From positions 91,438-155,437 of the forward strand of contig SSNU01000129.1 in the NCBI GenBank assembly GCA_012064415.1: DNA of 64,000 nucleotides. The letters run 5' to 3'. The DNA comes from Gyrodactylus bullatarudis (lineage: Eukaryota; Platyhelminthes; Monogenea; Gyrodactylidea; Gyrodactylidae). The notes below the pieces were generated by a model that was given only the letters and a program-made list of their open reading frames with translations, was not told where the DNA came from and searched no databases. Positions 20,833 to 34,610 of the stretch are shown here, piece after piece. A program made the position numbers and the translations under genes. Every line of letters begins with the position of its first letter. Positions within the stretch are counted from its first letter, which is position 1.

Positions 20833-21009
20833 CGACTTGATGATACCTTGGATTTTTCATATCTACAATGTACGATGTATTTTTTAGCCAAAAGATGTCT
20901 GTTTCCAGACTGTCTGATTGTATTTCACAGTTGATTTCAATATTTGATCCAGTCTGATCGAGTACTGGACTTGTATCAAAGAAAATTTGCGGAAACTCTT
21001 TTGATATAG
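20833..21009 (-). CDS. Ig-domain exon, second of two
   Basis: Minus-strand exon bounded by an acceptor (AG at 21011-21010) and a donor (GTGAG at 20832-20828). It is 177 bases and flanked by phase-1 introns on both sides. The translation contains FPQIFFDTSPVLDQTGSN, then IEINCEIQSD with the B-strand cysteine and TDIFWLKN with the core tryptophan. This is the first half of an I-set-like Ig domain; the half with the second cysteine must be on a further exon not identified in this window. The junction with the exon at 21599 restores an Ala codon. Likely part of a cell-surface or extracellular Ig-repeat protein, unnamed here. Confidence 0.75.
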
Positions 21010-21598
21010 CTAAAATTTAAGATAGAAAAAAAATTTCAATTAAAATAATTAAAATTGGGAATGTTTACGAAATTTTAATGGGTCTCTTTAATTTGTGGAT
21101 TTTTCCAATCAGAAATTACTGAATTTGGTAGCTATTTTAAATTTAAATAATAAATTTGGCAGCATATATAGTAGAGTAGGCCAACATTTCTCAACTTTTC
21201 ATCAGTTTGAAGATAATCGAAAACTAAGCATTTTTTCCTATATACCCATGTGCTTTCGAGTTTGTTATGATATCCAAAATCTCAATTGAAAATGACAATT
21301 TTTGAACACGCGTCAAGATTTTTTCAATGAATTTTACTACTAGAAAGAACAAAATTATGATTTCTTTTAATTTTGCAACATTTTGAATAAAAATAGAGCT
21401 TATAGATAAAATTTTGAGTACTTTTTCACATGTGGAAGGAAATTCCTAGAAAACTAGGTAAATTTTGAAAATCAGACCATGAAAAATTTTCATTTTGTTC
21501 TTTGAAAATGTTCTCGGTTAAAACATCAATTTTCGATTAAGGCATGAAAAATTGTATTTAACCTAATAATAATATAGATTTATGGATAACATTCTCAC

Positions 21599-21907
21599 CT
21601 TTATTGGAGTCATAGACTGAAATAGTTGTTCTATCTGTTTCAGAGCCGAAAACATTTGAGGCTACACATTCGACAACTGATCCATTTAATTCTGGATTTA
21701 GGCGTAATCGGAAGGTGGCTGTATCATTTGATACTTTGCGAATTATCGGTCCTATATTTATATCAGAGTTTTCATTATCAACTTTGACCTTGTTAAGCAG
21801 AAAATTGAAGCTTGGACTCGGTGTTCCATTCGCCTTGCAAACAAGAATCACATGATCATTTGGAAGGCCTCCAACTTCCTTTGGAAAATTGGTTATCTTT
21901 GGATTAT
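21599..21907 (-). CDS. Ig-domain exon, first of two
   Basis: Minus-strand exon from acceptor TTTATCTCATTTCAG (AG at 21909-21908) to donor AAAG/GTGAGAA (GT at 21598-21597). It is 309 bases, phase 1 at both ends. It encodes a complete Ig-like domain: NPKITNFPKEVGGLPNDHV, ILVCKANGTPSPSF (first Cys), then VSNDTATFRLRLNPELNG and SVVECVASNVFGSETD (second Cys in the V-x-C-V-A-S-N-V-F-G pattern of I-set domains). The usual core Trp is replaced by Phe. Symmetric phase-1 exons are typical of Ig-superfamily adhesion proteins. A 589-base intron separates it from the next exon. Neither signal peptide nor membrane segment lies in the window. Confidence 0.85.
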
Positions 21908-21909
21908 CT

Positions 21910-24900
21910 GAAATGAGATAAAATAAGACGTTTATCTGTAATTCTCTAATATGGGTTGTTAAAAAAGTATAAACTTGAAAAATATGATAGCTATTTTGAA
22001 TGTCTGAGAGAAATATATTTCTTCCGCATATTGTCTCATGTCTATATCTAAAATTTGATATCAGAAATAATATTTATTCAGAGAAAATTTATTTTAAATT
22101 AGTTGTAAACATCTGGATTTCATTATTATATCATCCCGTAGGAATAATACGCCTTGTAATTATTTTAATGGTACATGTTTATAAGATACTCTGGCTGTCA
22201 AAACTCATTTGAAGTTTAGTTCATCTTTACTAACTAAACTAAGGAATAAATGCGACTAATCAATTCATCTCATCATTCCCCATCTCATTTATTTAGGTGA
22301 AAGCTTAAATTGTAATTTATAAAATTAGGGAATTTTCGTTTATCCAATTATCTCAAATTAGAGGTAATTTTTCAGATCTGAAAACAGATTTGGAATCAGT
22401 GCAAAAATTTACACCAGAATCAGATCACTTTTCCCATTTACCTTAATTTTGATTTTTTCATAACCACCTGTGTTACCTTTTGAACGAGCAAATTTTTTTT
22501 TGAACAATTAGTTTTATTTATTAACCCTTTATGTCCCATTATTCGACCAGTGGAACATAAAAAAATATTTAGAATGTTTTGTAAATTAAATAATAAAATA
22601 TTTTCAAAACTTATTTGATTCAAGCTAATAGAATAGAATACAAGCCTAGATCATGTATAAATCAGAACAGAATAATAAATTGTATATAATGCGCTCAAAA
22701 CATAAACAGTTTGAGCTGTACCAAGATTCAACGATATCGAAGGTTTAACGGTATTTGGGATCAAAATTTCACAATAAAAGTAAAGTCAAACTTGATATTC
22801 ACGAGAAAAACTAAAATTCCAAAGTCTTTTAATCTGTGATAATAGAAATACTTTGATAGTTCGATTCCCGAAAATAACGGTGAGTTAACTTTTATTTTGT
22901 CGGATATCAATCTCGCGTTACCATGTTTAATCAAATTAAATTTTCGAATAATCTAATAATTTACGCTAAATATTTTACTGCTTCGGCAATTTATTCATTG
23001 AGATTCGGAAAATATTGAGATTTTCGTAACTAGCTTTAGTATAATCCTGAAAAGTCGGAGGTTTCCAACACAAAAATGATATTGAAAAGAATAGAAATTT
23101 GAATTATTCACCTAATTATCATTGGAAAATTGAAAAGGAATAAATCAATCAGGGGGAAGAGATGTGTATTCTCCTACTCTTCTGGTATAAATTTATGTAT
23201 ATAAAAGGAAAAACTTGTCCAATTCACTATCATTTATCACAAAAAGGATGCACAGAAAGTTGTACTAAATAATAATGATGAGAATACAAGTACGGAAGAG
23301 CTCAAATACAAAACGAAAGACAGAAAAGAACAATTTTGCCAAGAGATGGGTTACTTTCCACCAACTCCAACACCAAAATATAACTATTACTCAATGAGTA
23401 ATTGTTCATCGATATCATACACTATACAGAATAAATATAGATAGATCATCACTTTTTTTAATAATGTAATTATATAACTCAATCTCAAGAATAGAACAAT
23501 AGATATGAAAACAAGATGTGAAGAAAGAGGCAAACGTTTCTGCATACAGTTTATATCGATATGTATTGAGAAAAGGATTGATCAAGAAAGAAAAAGTAAT
23601 CACAATTTTTCCAAATAAACAATGACTGATGGATAATACTAATATGATATTTATGATATTCAATGTTTCTTTTCTTAACTTTTTAAAAAAAAACCAATAT
23701 ACACACAATCCTGCCTTGAACTGAACAAACAATCATACACGATAGATTTTATTTCGTTTTCATTCGTTCAATGTGTTTGAATTTAAAATTTAGGTTTTAA
23801 TATTTGTACTCCAGAGTCTAATCGATTATTCAGCTTTCTTGTCTAGTTCTGATCTTGAAAAACTTCTTACTCCCACTTATCAAACAACAAAAAAATTCAG
23901 CTCAAAATTCAAAAAATCGAAATTTGAAAAAGAACTGTATTTTTCTTAAGAAAATTTTAAAAAAGTTAAAAGTAAGCTGCACTCTTAAAAATCTTTTAAT
24001 TTTTTGATAGACTAGTTGAAATATTTTTTAAAAATCATAGATTCCCAACTTCCCATAAGTTAGCTTTAAATTTCAGCTCAAATAAATTTTTCATGAACAA
24101 AGGTAAATTTTAAGTTGCACCTCTGATGTCAAAATGTAAATAGATTTAATCAAAGTGTTTATAAAAGTACAGTATTCATTAAATACCTATTGAAATTTTA
24201 ATTTTATTAGAACTGATAGAAAAATACGCTTTTTTCTCGAACTAACGGCGTATATGGGAGAAAGGCTCGAAAAACCCCTGCATTTATATGAAGAATTGAG
24301 ATCTCTCAGGTTTACGAATCTTATATGAATAGAATTTTTAAAATTTAATTTCAGACAGTGGAAAGAAATTTTTACAAAATATTATCCAATTAATAATTGA
24401 CAACTTCCTGAAACTGTAAGTGACAAAATTACAAAAAGAGAAATCCAAATAAAATTCTGAAATTGTACTGTATTAATGAAACGTACCCCTTCTAACAAGA
24501 AATCTCAATGAGTAGTAGAGATATTTATTTCGATATGCATAATTTCAATTAAAGATGTCAAATTTTCAAATTCGCGCCAAAATTTTTCAATGAATTTTAC
24601 TACGAGAAATGATAAATTTTGAATTATTGGACAAGCTTTCATCTTTTTGAATCAGTTTTTCACGTTAAATTAATATTTAATATATTCACCCTGAAAAAGT
24701 CCATTCAATTTGGGAAAAATTAACGATTTTACGGAAAATGGGAATATCGGAACAACATAATTTTAAAATTTAGTTTTCGAATTCGGCAATTACGGACCAT
24801 AGGAATCTATTTGAAGCATAAAATAGAAAAGTGTTCGGAGAAAAAAATTTTTTGTCTCTCTCTAATGTACAGTGAATCTTAGGGCAGAGTAATGTTCTTT

Positions 24901-25470
24901 GACCACATTTAACTTCTAGTAAATTTGTCAAAAAGCATTGATACTTTCTTCAATATTAATTAACGGATGACGAATAAAATGAGCGACCCAGAGACCATCA
25001 CCAATAGCAATAGTAATGGAAATTTGAATACTGATAGGAAAATAGATAAAGTATATTTATTTCTTATGCTTCAAATGGTTCTTGTTTAACAATACAACTA
25101 GTGAAAAGTTATAATGAGAACAAAAAAACCGGATACTTTAATATTCGAGTAGAATAATGTATTAAATGTAACAAATATGTTCTCTGATAATTACTCCTAC
25201 GGAAATCGAAATATTATCATGATTATCTTTTATTGTTTAGATATTTTCCCTTAAAATAACACAAACAGCTTTCAATATAAATTTTTGTATAATATTTTTT
25301 TCTTGCCGCCACAATAAAAGTTAGAGGACATCACTCATATGATTAGCTAAGGTATATTTTCTAGAGCTCTCTTAAAGATGAGTCAGTAATAAATAATGGG
25401 AAAAGTGGAATCTCAAACCAAGTCTTCAGATTTGGATTCACTAATGATAACTTAATGTGAAGATAGGATT
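21910..25470. other. AT-rich interval, probably intron of the Ig gene
   Basis: No further Ig or FN3 exons were recognised upstream of the Ig exon pair. TTAACCCTTTATGTCCC at about 22521 resembles a piggyBac-type end. A short repeat shared between about 21310-21350 and 24560-24620 (TTTTTCAATGAATTTTACTA) is a fold-back family fragment. Confidence 0.4.
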
Positions 25471-25477
25471 TTTATAG

Positions 25478-25880
25478 AATTTCCAAATTTTTTAATCATG
25501 AAATCGAATAGGATCAAAATTTTATGGAATCTAGCCCATGAGGCCCACTTTCACTTCATGAGAAAATAAAAATTTTAGAAAAATCAATTTTTAAGGAAGT
25601 AGTGCCAAATTCATATTTTTGAACTTTTAGTTGATAAGTGATAAAGGGATTATTATCGTGAGAAAATTAAATTTTGACTCAAGATTCCCAAAAAATTACG
25701 AATTTATCTAAATTTTTATAGCGATAATCGGTTTTCTCGTCTTATTGTGATCCTATAAATCAACTTTTGATAACTCTCTTACTTTACTCAACAATAATTT
25801 TCAACTCAAAGTTTAAAAAATTGGAAATTTGGCTTCAGAATGAGATCGAGACTGAGAATTTTTCATCTTTTTATGTTAAA
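25478..25880. repeat. Fold-back (palindromic) element FB1
   Basis: The left arm has AAATCAATTTTTAAGGAAG and the right arm the reverse-complementary ATCAACTTTTGATAACTC and ACTCAAAGTTTAAAAAATTG blocks of the family consensus. Central block AAATTACGAATTTATC is shared with FB8 and FB9. Ends have decayed. Confidence 0.55.
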
Positions 25881-25889
25881 GAAGTTTAT

Positions 25890-28800
25890 TATTCTCCCTT
25901 AGATATTCAAATTAGAATCGTATTATAAGATGAATACGTAAAATTTATTATTCTCGTCTAATTCAATTATCTTGTGGAAATTTCACGATATTTTTTTGAC
26001 ATTCAAGTTATTACTAGACTTTGATTAAATATATATTTCCAAACTCAGCCGACTTCTCATTAAAATGCCTTTTACCTGATTATGGTGATTTTTCAGATTA
26101 TGATTTGACGTCAAACTTCCGAATTTTAAGCCAAAAATTTTTTATTGATTTTTTGAAGGTTAGTGAAAAGATTTTTTTCATGATCAAAATTAAACAAGAA
26201 GGACGAATGTCATCATAAAACTTTCAAGGGATTCTGAATTATCGAAACTTGATTGATTTTGATGAAAATGATCAAGAAATAGAAATTTAACTCCCAAACG
26301 ATAAATAGGTGGATCAGTAGAACAGATTTAGCATAATTAATTTTTTTTGTTTTGAAATCCATTTTAAAATCAATAAATATCTTCAGTTGAGAGGTCGGCA
26401 TCAAATCAAAGTTTGATTAATGACCATATTTTTCAGAATATATTTGGTAAAATTAGGCAAAATTCTCTGTCAAATTCGAATTCTTAAAACGAAATCTTCA
26501 TATTAGTTAGCGATTAGATGGTGATCGGCATCAAAAATGTTACCGTTCTTATTCGGCCATGGAACAAATTTGATATCAAATTTTTGATAATTAAAATTAC
26601 TTTCAGTTTTGTACAAATTAAATATTACCACTTCTAGTAATAGATTTGATCTAATTTTTTATAGATTTATTCATTTCGTAGTATCGAAATTTTATTTTAT
26701 TATTAGAACTACAATTTTTCGTTAACTGGTTTTTTTAAACTGAGCTTTCAAAATCATTTTCTACACATAAATTCAAAGGATTGTAAAAATTTTTTAAACT
26801 TGGAAAACTGATTCATGAGTGCAAAAAGATTTAGAAAGAAATCAACTATTAGTCTATTATAGCCTATGAGAAAAGCTACCAGAAAAAAACCTTAATAAAT
26901 ACCAAAGAAATTGGAATGTAATGTCTCAATCCTAGGATTCCCAAAAAAAATTAGCGATTCCCGACTCACTAAGGGGAAAAATAAAATTTCTAGCGATAGA
27001 GATCAAAATATCACCGTAGATAATCTTACCTTTTCTATTCTACAAACATTGATATTGTGATACTACTCAACTTTTCGCATACAGTAGACAAATTCTGAAT
27101 CAGGAAATTAAATAATTTTATTTTTTTCGATGATGTTTATTATTTCAATGTCATCAATTTCCTTTCATAATTTTGAATTAGAACATCTGGTTAAAATAAA
27201 CTACGTGATGAGATAAACAGAGCCTGATAAATAAAATTCGAGTCTAGCCCTTAAAGTTCCACAGTGATAATTTAAGCTACATATTTAAGCTACTCATTAT
27301 TTTTCATTCAAGCCTCAGAAAATACTTCGTTCACAACCCATTCGATACGGAATTTATTAATCTCCTGGAATACGCAAAGATCTTGGCTCTATCATTCGTC
27401 AAACTCGTGCTGTACTAATTTAAAGAGAGTTGATTTTTTCCAAAAAAATTAATTCTTTTTTAAACGTTTTTTGAAAACCCACGTCCCAGGGTCATAGATA
27501 AAAAGTAAGGTAACTTTTGTCGAGGAATCATACCTCTAGAATTGAAATATGCAATTGCCTGAACTCCATCTTCTAAAGATAACCTGTTTTTGAATCTAAA
27601 AATGGGTCATTTTGGTTTTTGAAATTCTTTCAGAATTTTCATCTAGCGAATTGTGCAAATAAAATAAATCTGTTTTAAACCAATTAAATGTTTTTAGAAG
27701 AAAGAATCATTTCATAAACAAATTACACGTAATCGAATGTTTTAGGATATCTAAAAATATTTTATCAACAAAGTGAACTGGATCATCATTTCACTCTGTA
27801 TAGAAGATCCAAGATTAATCCCTTAGTTAAATCTTCTCCTATTTGCTTATCCATCATAATACAGATAGTTATTTATAAAGTCTGCTTCGCTTCGCTTTCT
27901 TATGAAGAAGCTAAATGGATTTCAATCGTTCATTTAATCTCCTCCTTTCTTCAGCATTTGGATCATTGAACTATAGGTAGCCAATGGTAGCTAGCTACTC
28001 CACCCCATTTATAGACATTTTTTTTAATTTAAAAGGGAGATAATTATAATCTGTTCCTCCTCAGAATCTGAGGCTCAGAAGAATCAAACAATTTTAATTT
28101 TACGGGTTGTAAAATTTTTAATTAGCTTAGGAAGTATCTCAAAATTTAAACATTCTAGCAAAAAACTTTTATGCTCATTATGTTTATTAGATTGAAGTAG
28201 AAAGAAAAACTTGTGTTTTATTGAGTTTGAAGTCTTATTTTTAAGTCTTTTTATTTCAAAGTTTATTATAGCTCGCATAATAATTTTCAAATGGTGGAAT
28301 TATCTGCGAAAAATTGTTACAAAAAATTACAGCTCAACGCCAAAAACTTTCGGCTATTCTCTCTGATTTAGAAGCCATACTCGATAATAACTCTTGAAAA
28401 TGATTAAGATATTTTGAAACAGATGATAAAAGTTTGATTTAACTGGATAACCGCGATACATTAGATTTGGAAAATCTCACAAAAATTTATTCGATTCAAA
28501 CTGAAAATGAATAAGCCAAAAATGTTATGCATGCTAGTCTTCTTATCTCCTGTCAATGAATACATATTTCGCTCAAAAATACAATTTTATGCTTCTATAG
28601 TGAGGTGAAAAAAATTAGGAAAATTAAAAAAAACGTTTTTAATTTGAAAGAATAATTTCATCATATCGACAGAGAAAAGATTTTGAATATGTAGTTTATT
28701 AATTTTTGGGAAAATTTTATAAATGATACTTCCCACGACAACGAGAATAATGCCGGATTCTAGCTGCTTTGGTGAGAATAACCAAACTCTCTTATTGAAA

Positions 28801-31175
28801 AACAATATTGCACAAAAGGGGAAAATCAATACTGAAACAATACAACTTTTATCAGATCACCGTCTCAACTAGGAGATCATTTTTATTTTCAAATTGATCC
28901 CTTATAACCATAGGAGTATCTATATATCTTTTGTTTACTCAGAAAAAAAATTTATATAGACAATCCTTAATAAAGATCCAGTACACACAATATATAGAAT
29001 AGTCTAATGTAGTAAATTGTTGTTATATTTTTTCAAAAATTTCATTCATTTATATTTTGTTTTGTTACAATACAAATTCGGGGAGGAAGAAAGAGCATTC
29101 TCTGTTCTGAATTACATAAAACTTTAATAAAATTAATATTATTATTATTATTATACGATGATAGTAACACAGAATAAAGATTCAATCGGAAGAATTATGT
29201 GAAGAAAAAAATCAACAGTTTAGTAACGAATTTCATCTGTTTAAAATTTTAAAATTCTTAAGTTATTATTACAATTTTTATATATAGGGGAGATTGATGA
29301 AATGAGAAATTAGTGTCTAGTCTGATAAACTCTCAAGAAAGACAGAAGCAGGCATAACCCTCAAAAAATCAAAATAAAAAATTGAAAATAATGATTTACA
29401 GTTTTTCAACTAAGTATGAAGTTGTAGATTAATTTTATTGATAAATTAATACGACTGGTTTCTTTCTCCTGCTTTTTAGGTGTTAAAAAATAGAGATTTG
29501 TCGATGAAAATTTTTTACAGAAGCATATTTTTCTAAAAGTTTTTCACGCTTTTGATACTCCAAAGAATACTGTATCCTAATTGAGGCTGATTTCTTTTCT
29601 ACGAAGTTTTTAAATAGGCATAAAATCGAGTTGGAGTTGAGGATTTTCAAAATAAATAGGTAAATTTTCAATGTTGACTTTAAATACCTCAGAAACTAGA
29701 AGACTCTTCTACTCTTTTATTGAAAATTTGTTCCTGAACAAGATGATGTCATTTCAAAGCACTGCAAGTAGGGTTTTCATTTTTCACCGAATAACTCGAA
29801 AACTCTATTTTAGGATTTTTAAGCACATTTTAAGAAGCACATATCTGAAATCAACAGAAAATTCTCTACATACATAAGTGGAAAATATCATTGAGTATAA
29901 TTTTTCCATATAAGACTTATTTAAGTGATAGCATTCTAATTAAAGAAATCTACAATAAGTATTTTCAGCATTAATGATCAACAATTTCGCTAAACAATGT
30001 ATTCATAAATGAACCGAATTTCAATAAAATTACTACAGCATTTGTTCCCTCAATTCAATAAGCTATTTTGCGAATGTGAAAATACAGTCACAAAAAGATT
30101 TATCTCAAGAAAATGAATTCCAAAAATACTCATCTGTAATTTAATTTTAGAATCCTGCAAAAATGCAAACTAATTAGTTTGATTACAAAAACCTTTTTGA
30201 TAAAATACCGTAATTAATTGGAAAGAGTGATAAAAGATTAGGATAGAAGATGGAAATTTCTCAATGGACATTCGAGAATGAAGAATGGAGAGGAACGAAC
30301 ATTTTTTTGGTAGGGAAAATTAATCACAAAAAGTATTGATGAATCGGAATAAATTACAATTTCTTTTTACTTTCAAGGAATTTCTTCGTTCATTGTGTTT
30401 TTTTTCTTCTCCTGAATGGGAAAATAGCTACGGTGATTATCGAAATTCATTCTAATAATCAAACTCTCCTGTTTAGAGAGACAGTAATGACGAATACTCA
30501 ATGAGAATCATGGTAGTTTATTTACTATCATAATCTACTCATATGGAGTGAGGACCACTATGAGTACACACTAACTCATCCCATGTTTTTATATGGAGTG
30601 GAATATAAAAATTTCTGGGAGGTCATCATAAAAATGATTGATTTTATTTAAATAATTGTTATTTGAGTGAAATAATTTTTTAATACATGATTCAGGCTCT
30701 TTTAAAAGTTTGAAGCTTTGAGTAATGTACAACCAGTTTCAATAAATAAACGGATTTTCGGACGTTTATATAAAATTACGTAAATCTCTATTGTTTAATG
30801 AAAGGCTATGATAGCACAGTCATGCAGATGGGTTCAGTTAAGTCTAAAAGTAATAAATCCCAATGGGAAAATTTTTCTAATATACAGTTATTCGAGGTTT
30901 TTCAAGATCTAAAAGTTTTTCACATCTTTAATAGCTCGCTTGATAAAAGTTTAAGAGTTGCATTCCCAAATACTGTACCATTTTCCAAGGACAATTAGAA
31001 CCTTGATAGAACCTTGAAAACGTTTTTTAATTTGGAAAAAAAATTACCTTTCGAAATGAAGACTAACAGCCATTGACTGCTTTGGATATAATCATTTAGT
31101 TCAATCGATATGTTAACCTTTAGATGGAAAAGATTTTGGGCGAAACCTTGACAATCTTCTAGGATTCATGAGTAT
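25890..31175. other. AT-rich interval without recognised gene
   Basis: No coding homology seen. The interval contains an (ATT)n tract near 29131-29154 and a segment at 26285-26385 that is repeated around 59375-59635. The open frames here are compositional. Confidence 0.4.
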
Positions 31176-31664
31176 TAGGGATAGATTTTTCAATTCTAAT
31201 ACGCTCAATTTAATTTTTCCCTGGTTGAAAATGTGGTTCAGAATAAATTTTTAGTTCGAACTATTTAAATCTTTATCCAAAATTATTTTCTATTAAAGTG
31301 GCAGTGATAGTGTCAAAGTTACATTTCTTGTCATAAATCTCTCAAATTTGATCTTATTACTTTCGAGATGAAAGATTTACAGGTTTTTGATAGAAATGAT
31401 TGATCCGTGAGACTTATTTCACTTATACTAAATTGAAAACGATTAGGAGAAAAATATTTTAGCTTCTATCATGAGAAAAATGGCCGAAATCAAATTCAGC
31501 AAATTTTTTATCACATTAATTTTAACACAAGATTTTTGTTTCTATTGCAACCAGTTCATAAATAGATTTCAGACCATATGTTTTATACATCATTTAATTT
31601 CTCTTGAAGAGCCCATTCAGATTCTGTTCCAGGCTAGAAATCAAAAATTTGCAAAATCCATCTC
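31176..31664 (+). repeat. 490-bp duplicated segment, copy 1
   Basis: Nearly identical (by eye about 97%) to 56703-57195 in the same orientation, starting at TAGGGATAGATTTTTCAATT and ending at AAATCCATCTC. Differences are scattered substitutions and one small indel near 31370. No terminal repeats or coding homology are evident. The 69-codon frame at 31471 inside it is broken in the second copy by substitutions and is not likely a gene. Confidence 0.9.
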
Positions 31665-33299
31665 TTATGAGTATATTTAGACATCATTGTCGATAAAAGC
31701 CTTAAAAAACTCGACCGATGTAAATTGAAATAGACAGCATATCGAAAAAATAATAGGATTTTTGGTTTTGGAAATTCTGGTTTTTCTAGTTAAAAAGATT
31801 CGAAAATTAGATAATTATAATAATTTTCTTTCACACAAGATAAATAAATTCAATTAGTTGAAACAGAGAAATAGTTCCAGGATAAAAACTAAGCATCATT
31901 ACTTTAGTTGGACAGTTGAATTTGAAGAATGAAATCAAAAGTAAGGTTCATTGATCTGGAGTTGGTTCCAAATCTTTCTCTAAACAATCTAAGGAATTTA
32001 CAATAATTGATAGAAAACCAAGAAAATTCCGGCAGTTTATTCATTGGGTATAAATTTTCAAAATTTAAAATCACTCCACCCCAAAAACCATCTCAATTTT
32101 TAATTTTTCAATGTGCATTTAGTTGCTAGGGGGTAATAATTACTCACTCAGATTATGTAATTCCTTAGTCAAATTAAAGATTTCCTCTGCATTCCAAATC
32201 TGGCAGTTGATAAATGTAAAATCCAAAAAGACGAGAATGAAAGCTGAGACAAATTCGATTATCATCAGATAAAACAAAGGATATATCCCTACTTGGACAT
32301 TTGAATCATGAGTACGGGATTGTAAGAAATTAAAACAATGCAAAAATAATTTTCGAAATGTAGATGAGTTTACTTGATTCTTTTTGATTGAGGGAAAAAT
32401 CTTATTTCTGATTGGTCAAATGGTACTTTAATCCAATCAAATTAATTTCGACTCAGAACCTTTCTCTGAGATAGAATTTTATGCTGGAATAAATTTTCCA
32501 AAACTAAAATTAATTTTTTATCATGTGAGATAAAATCTTTTGGTTACTATGCTCCATTTGAAGTTAAAAAATTATAAATTTTTTTTGAATGGGGAAAAAA
32601 TAATAAATTCATACATCTACTGATAAGTAGATAGAATATATATATATATTTACACAAGATCTGATAAAATAGTTTACGTACGTGATATTAAAATGAAAAG
32701 TCAAATCCTAACAAGATTATCAGTCTTCTTATAGAAATTTTTTTTGCATTTAAATGAGATCTCTTTTATATAAAAACGTTTGTTCTTTTTCTCACTTCAG
32801 ATTAAGGGGATTATCTTGTTACTGTTTGCTTTCATTAACGTTTTGAATGATAACTTGTAACTTTTTCCAACGATATGTTTAAATACCCTGGGAGAATATT
32901 CACAAACCAATTGTATCAAAAGAAGAGAGGTTTCTTGATTTATTTTAAATTATCCAAATCTAGTATTTTTCACAGAAAGTTTATATCTCAATTTTTTCGG
33001 TCTATTGTGTAAATTAATCAAGAAAAAATTATATCTTAGTATGGAATATTATTTGAAGACCAAAATATTCTGGATTTTGGTGAGTTCATTGAAAATTTGT
33101 CAGCTATTTAAAATATTTTGAATTACGAAAAAAAATTTTAAAAATAACGTCGCGTTTTCGACACATGTTTCAAAAAATACAAGAAATGCTTTCTCCTACC
33201 CTACTAAAACATAAAAATCCCAGGGTTGTTTTTCAGAACAAAAAGTTTTTTCCTTTCTCAAGAACTCAAAATTCAAAATTTCAATGAAAAAAGATCCCA
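31665..33299. other. AT-rich interval, no recognised feature
   Basis: Only simple TA repeats near 32638 and compositional open frames are visible. Confidence 0.4.
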
Positions 33300-33907
33300 T
33301 ATTGGAAAGCAGAGGAAGTAAAACTTGGTTGAATTTATAAAAGGTGTGGTTACTAAACTTAGTTAAAATTTTACGTAAAAATCAATTTTTAAGGAAATTA
33401 TGGCATATTTCGAATCCCAAGTAAGCGCTAAACAATTTTTTGAGCTTTAAGTCGAAAATTTTTGCTAATACCAAAGTCAGAGAGGGAACAAAAATTGATT
33501 TTTAGGATCACAATAAGACAAGAAAACCGATCATCACCATAAAACTTTGGAAAAATCTGTCATTTTCGAGTAGGGAAATTGATCAAAAAACCAAAATTCA
33601 AAATTTGCGATTCTTAAAATTTGATTCAGAGTATTGAATTTCTTTGTCTTATTGTGATTCTCAAATCAACTTTTGTTCCGTCTCTAACTTTGAAATCGGC
33701 AAAATTTTCTGACTCAAAGTTCAAAAAGATTGAAGTTTAGCGGCTACTTGGGATTCGAAATATCCTATAATTTCCTTAAAACTTGATTTCTTCAAATCGT
33801 GAAGATGGGTCTCATGATCCAGATTTCAAAAAATCTAGATCAAACTCGAATTCTTGACGAAAAAATTGAGTATTTTGTAAAAACCATATCTTCATCTTAG
33901 CTTTAGG
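33300..33907. repeat. Fold-back element FB2
   Basis: The arms carry AATTGATTTTTAGGATCAC versus TTATTGTGATTCTCAAATCA, with the same pairs of blocks in mirror order around a centre near 33570. The right end is CATCTTAGCTTTAGG. It contains no transposase. Confidence 0.6.
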
Positions 33908-34087
33908 TTTGACAAGACACTCTCTCATAAATAAGCTTACAATGGAAATTACTAAACTTTCCATTTCTATCTGGAAGGTTGAATGTCTAAAAGCACTTTC
34001 ATTTCTACATTGTAATTAAACTTGTAACAGACATTTTTAAATCAGTCAATCTAACGTACAGTGTTAAAATCAGCTCAAGCCAGAAGA

Positions 34088-34350
34088 AAATACTCTCTTA
34101 ATTTATAAGTTTCACGGCGACTGCGGTTCAACTTATCTTGGAAGAACTATTAGAAAATTAAGTACTAGGACAAAAGAACATCTTTCAAAGAACACTTCAG
34201 TTCATAAACATTTGACGGAAAATAATCATAATGCTGACTGTTCCAATTTTTCAATATTTTATAAGAACTCAGGTGATGACAGCACTGATTAAAGAGAAAT
34301 TCTTTATTAATACTATTAAACCAGATCTGTGTGTTCAAAAGAACCATACA
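34088..34350 (+). pseudogene. PLE GIY-YIG endonuclease, second copy
   Basis: Plus-strand frame with KPEENTLLIYKFHGDCGS, TYLGRTIRKLSTRTKEHLS (GIY-YIG core as TYLG), NFSIFYKNSGDDSTD, then a stop and a +1 shift into EKFFINTIKPDLCVQKNHTY and the C-terminus LILPWPM before TGA. It matches the GIY-YIG part of the element at 1-415 closely, so it shows the C-terminal end that the first copy loses at the window edge. The RT portion upstream of about 34080 is absent. It is followed directly by a 3' region with ribozyme F. Confidence 0.88.
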
Positions 34351-34610
34351 TATTCTCTTATATTACCCTGGCCTATGTGAGCTTTTTCACCTTTTTTCTT
34401 CAATTTTGCTATTAATGTTGAGTTTTTGGGTGTTTTTTTCAGCTTGCATTATCTTCTTTTATGAAATTTGCTTCTTACTATTTTCATTCTTATATTTGTA
34501 ATTTTATTATTTCAATGATTATATTTATAATTTCCATTTTTAAAGTAACACTGCTGATGAAGCTTTAAGAAATACGTATTCAGTGTAAATAAAACTCTTG
34601 TTTTTTCAAT
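34351..34610 (+). mobile_element. PLE 3' untranslated region with ribozyme
   Basis: T-rich 3' region after the PLE stop codon, similar to the minus strand of 40935-40740 (shared GAGTTTT-GGTGTTTTTTT-AGCT block, then ATTTTTAAAGT). It ends with hammerhead-like motif F and an AATAAA at 34588-34593. Confidence 0.75.
34540..34586 (+). ncRNA. Hammerhead-like ribozyme motif F (PLE 3' end)
   Basis: Core CTGATGA (34554-34560) and GAA (34569-34571). Stem I is ACACTG (34548-34553) with CAGTGT (34581-34586), six perfect pairs. Stem III is the loop-less palindrome ATACGTAT (34572-34579). Predicted cleavage is after T34580. TTAAAG (34540-34545) is perfectly complementary to CTTTAA just before GAA (34563-34568). 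Published work describes hammerhead motifs with reduced stem III in Penelope-like elements that act as dimers; this position and fold agree. Confidence 0.82.

Noticed and set aside
22698..22790. Minus-strand YFYCEILIPNTV as another Ig domain end
   Set aside because: A stop codon lies just upstream in frame and no splice acceptor or domain context supports it.
22856..22875. Possible tRNA B-box (AGTTCGATTCC)
   Set aside because: No A-box, acceptor stem or cloverleaf can be drawn from the surrounding 80 bases.
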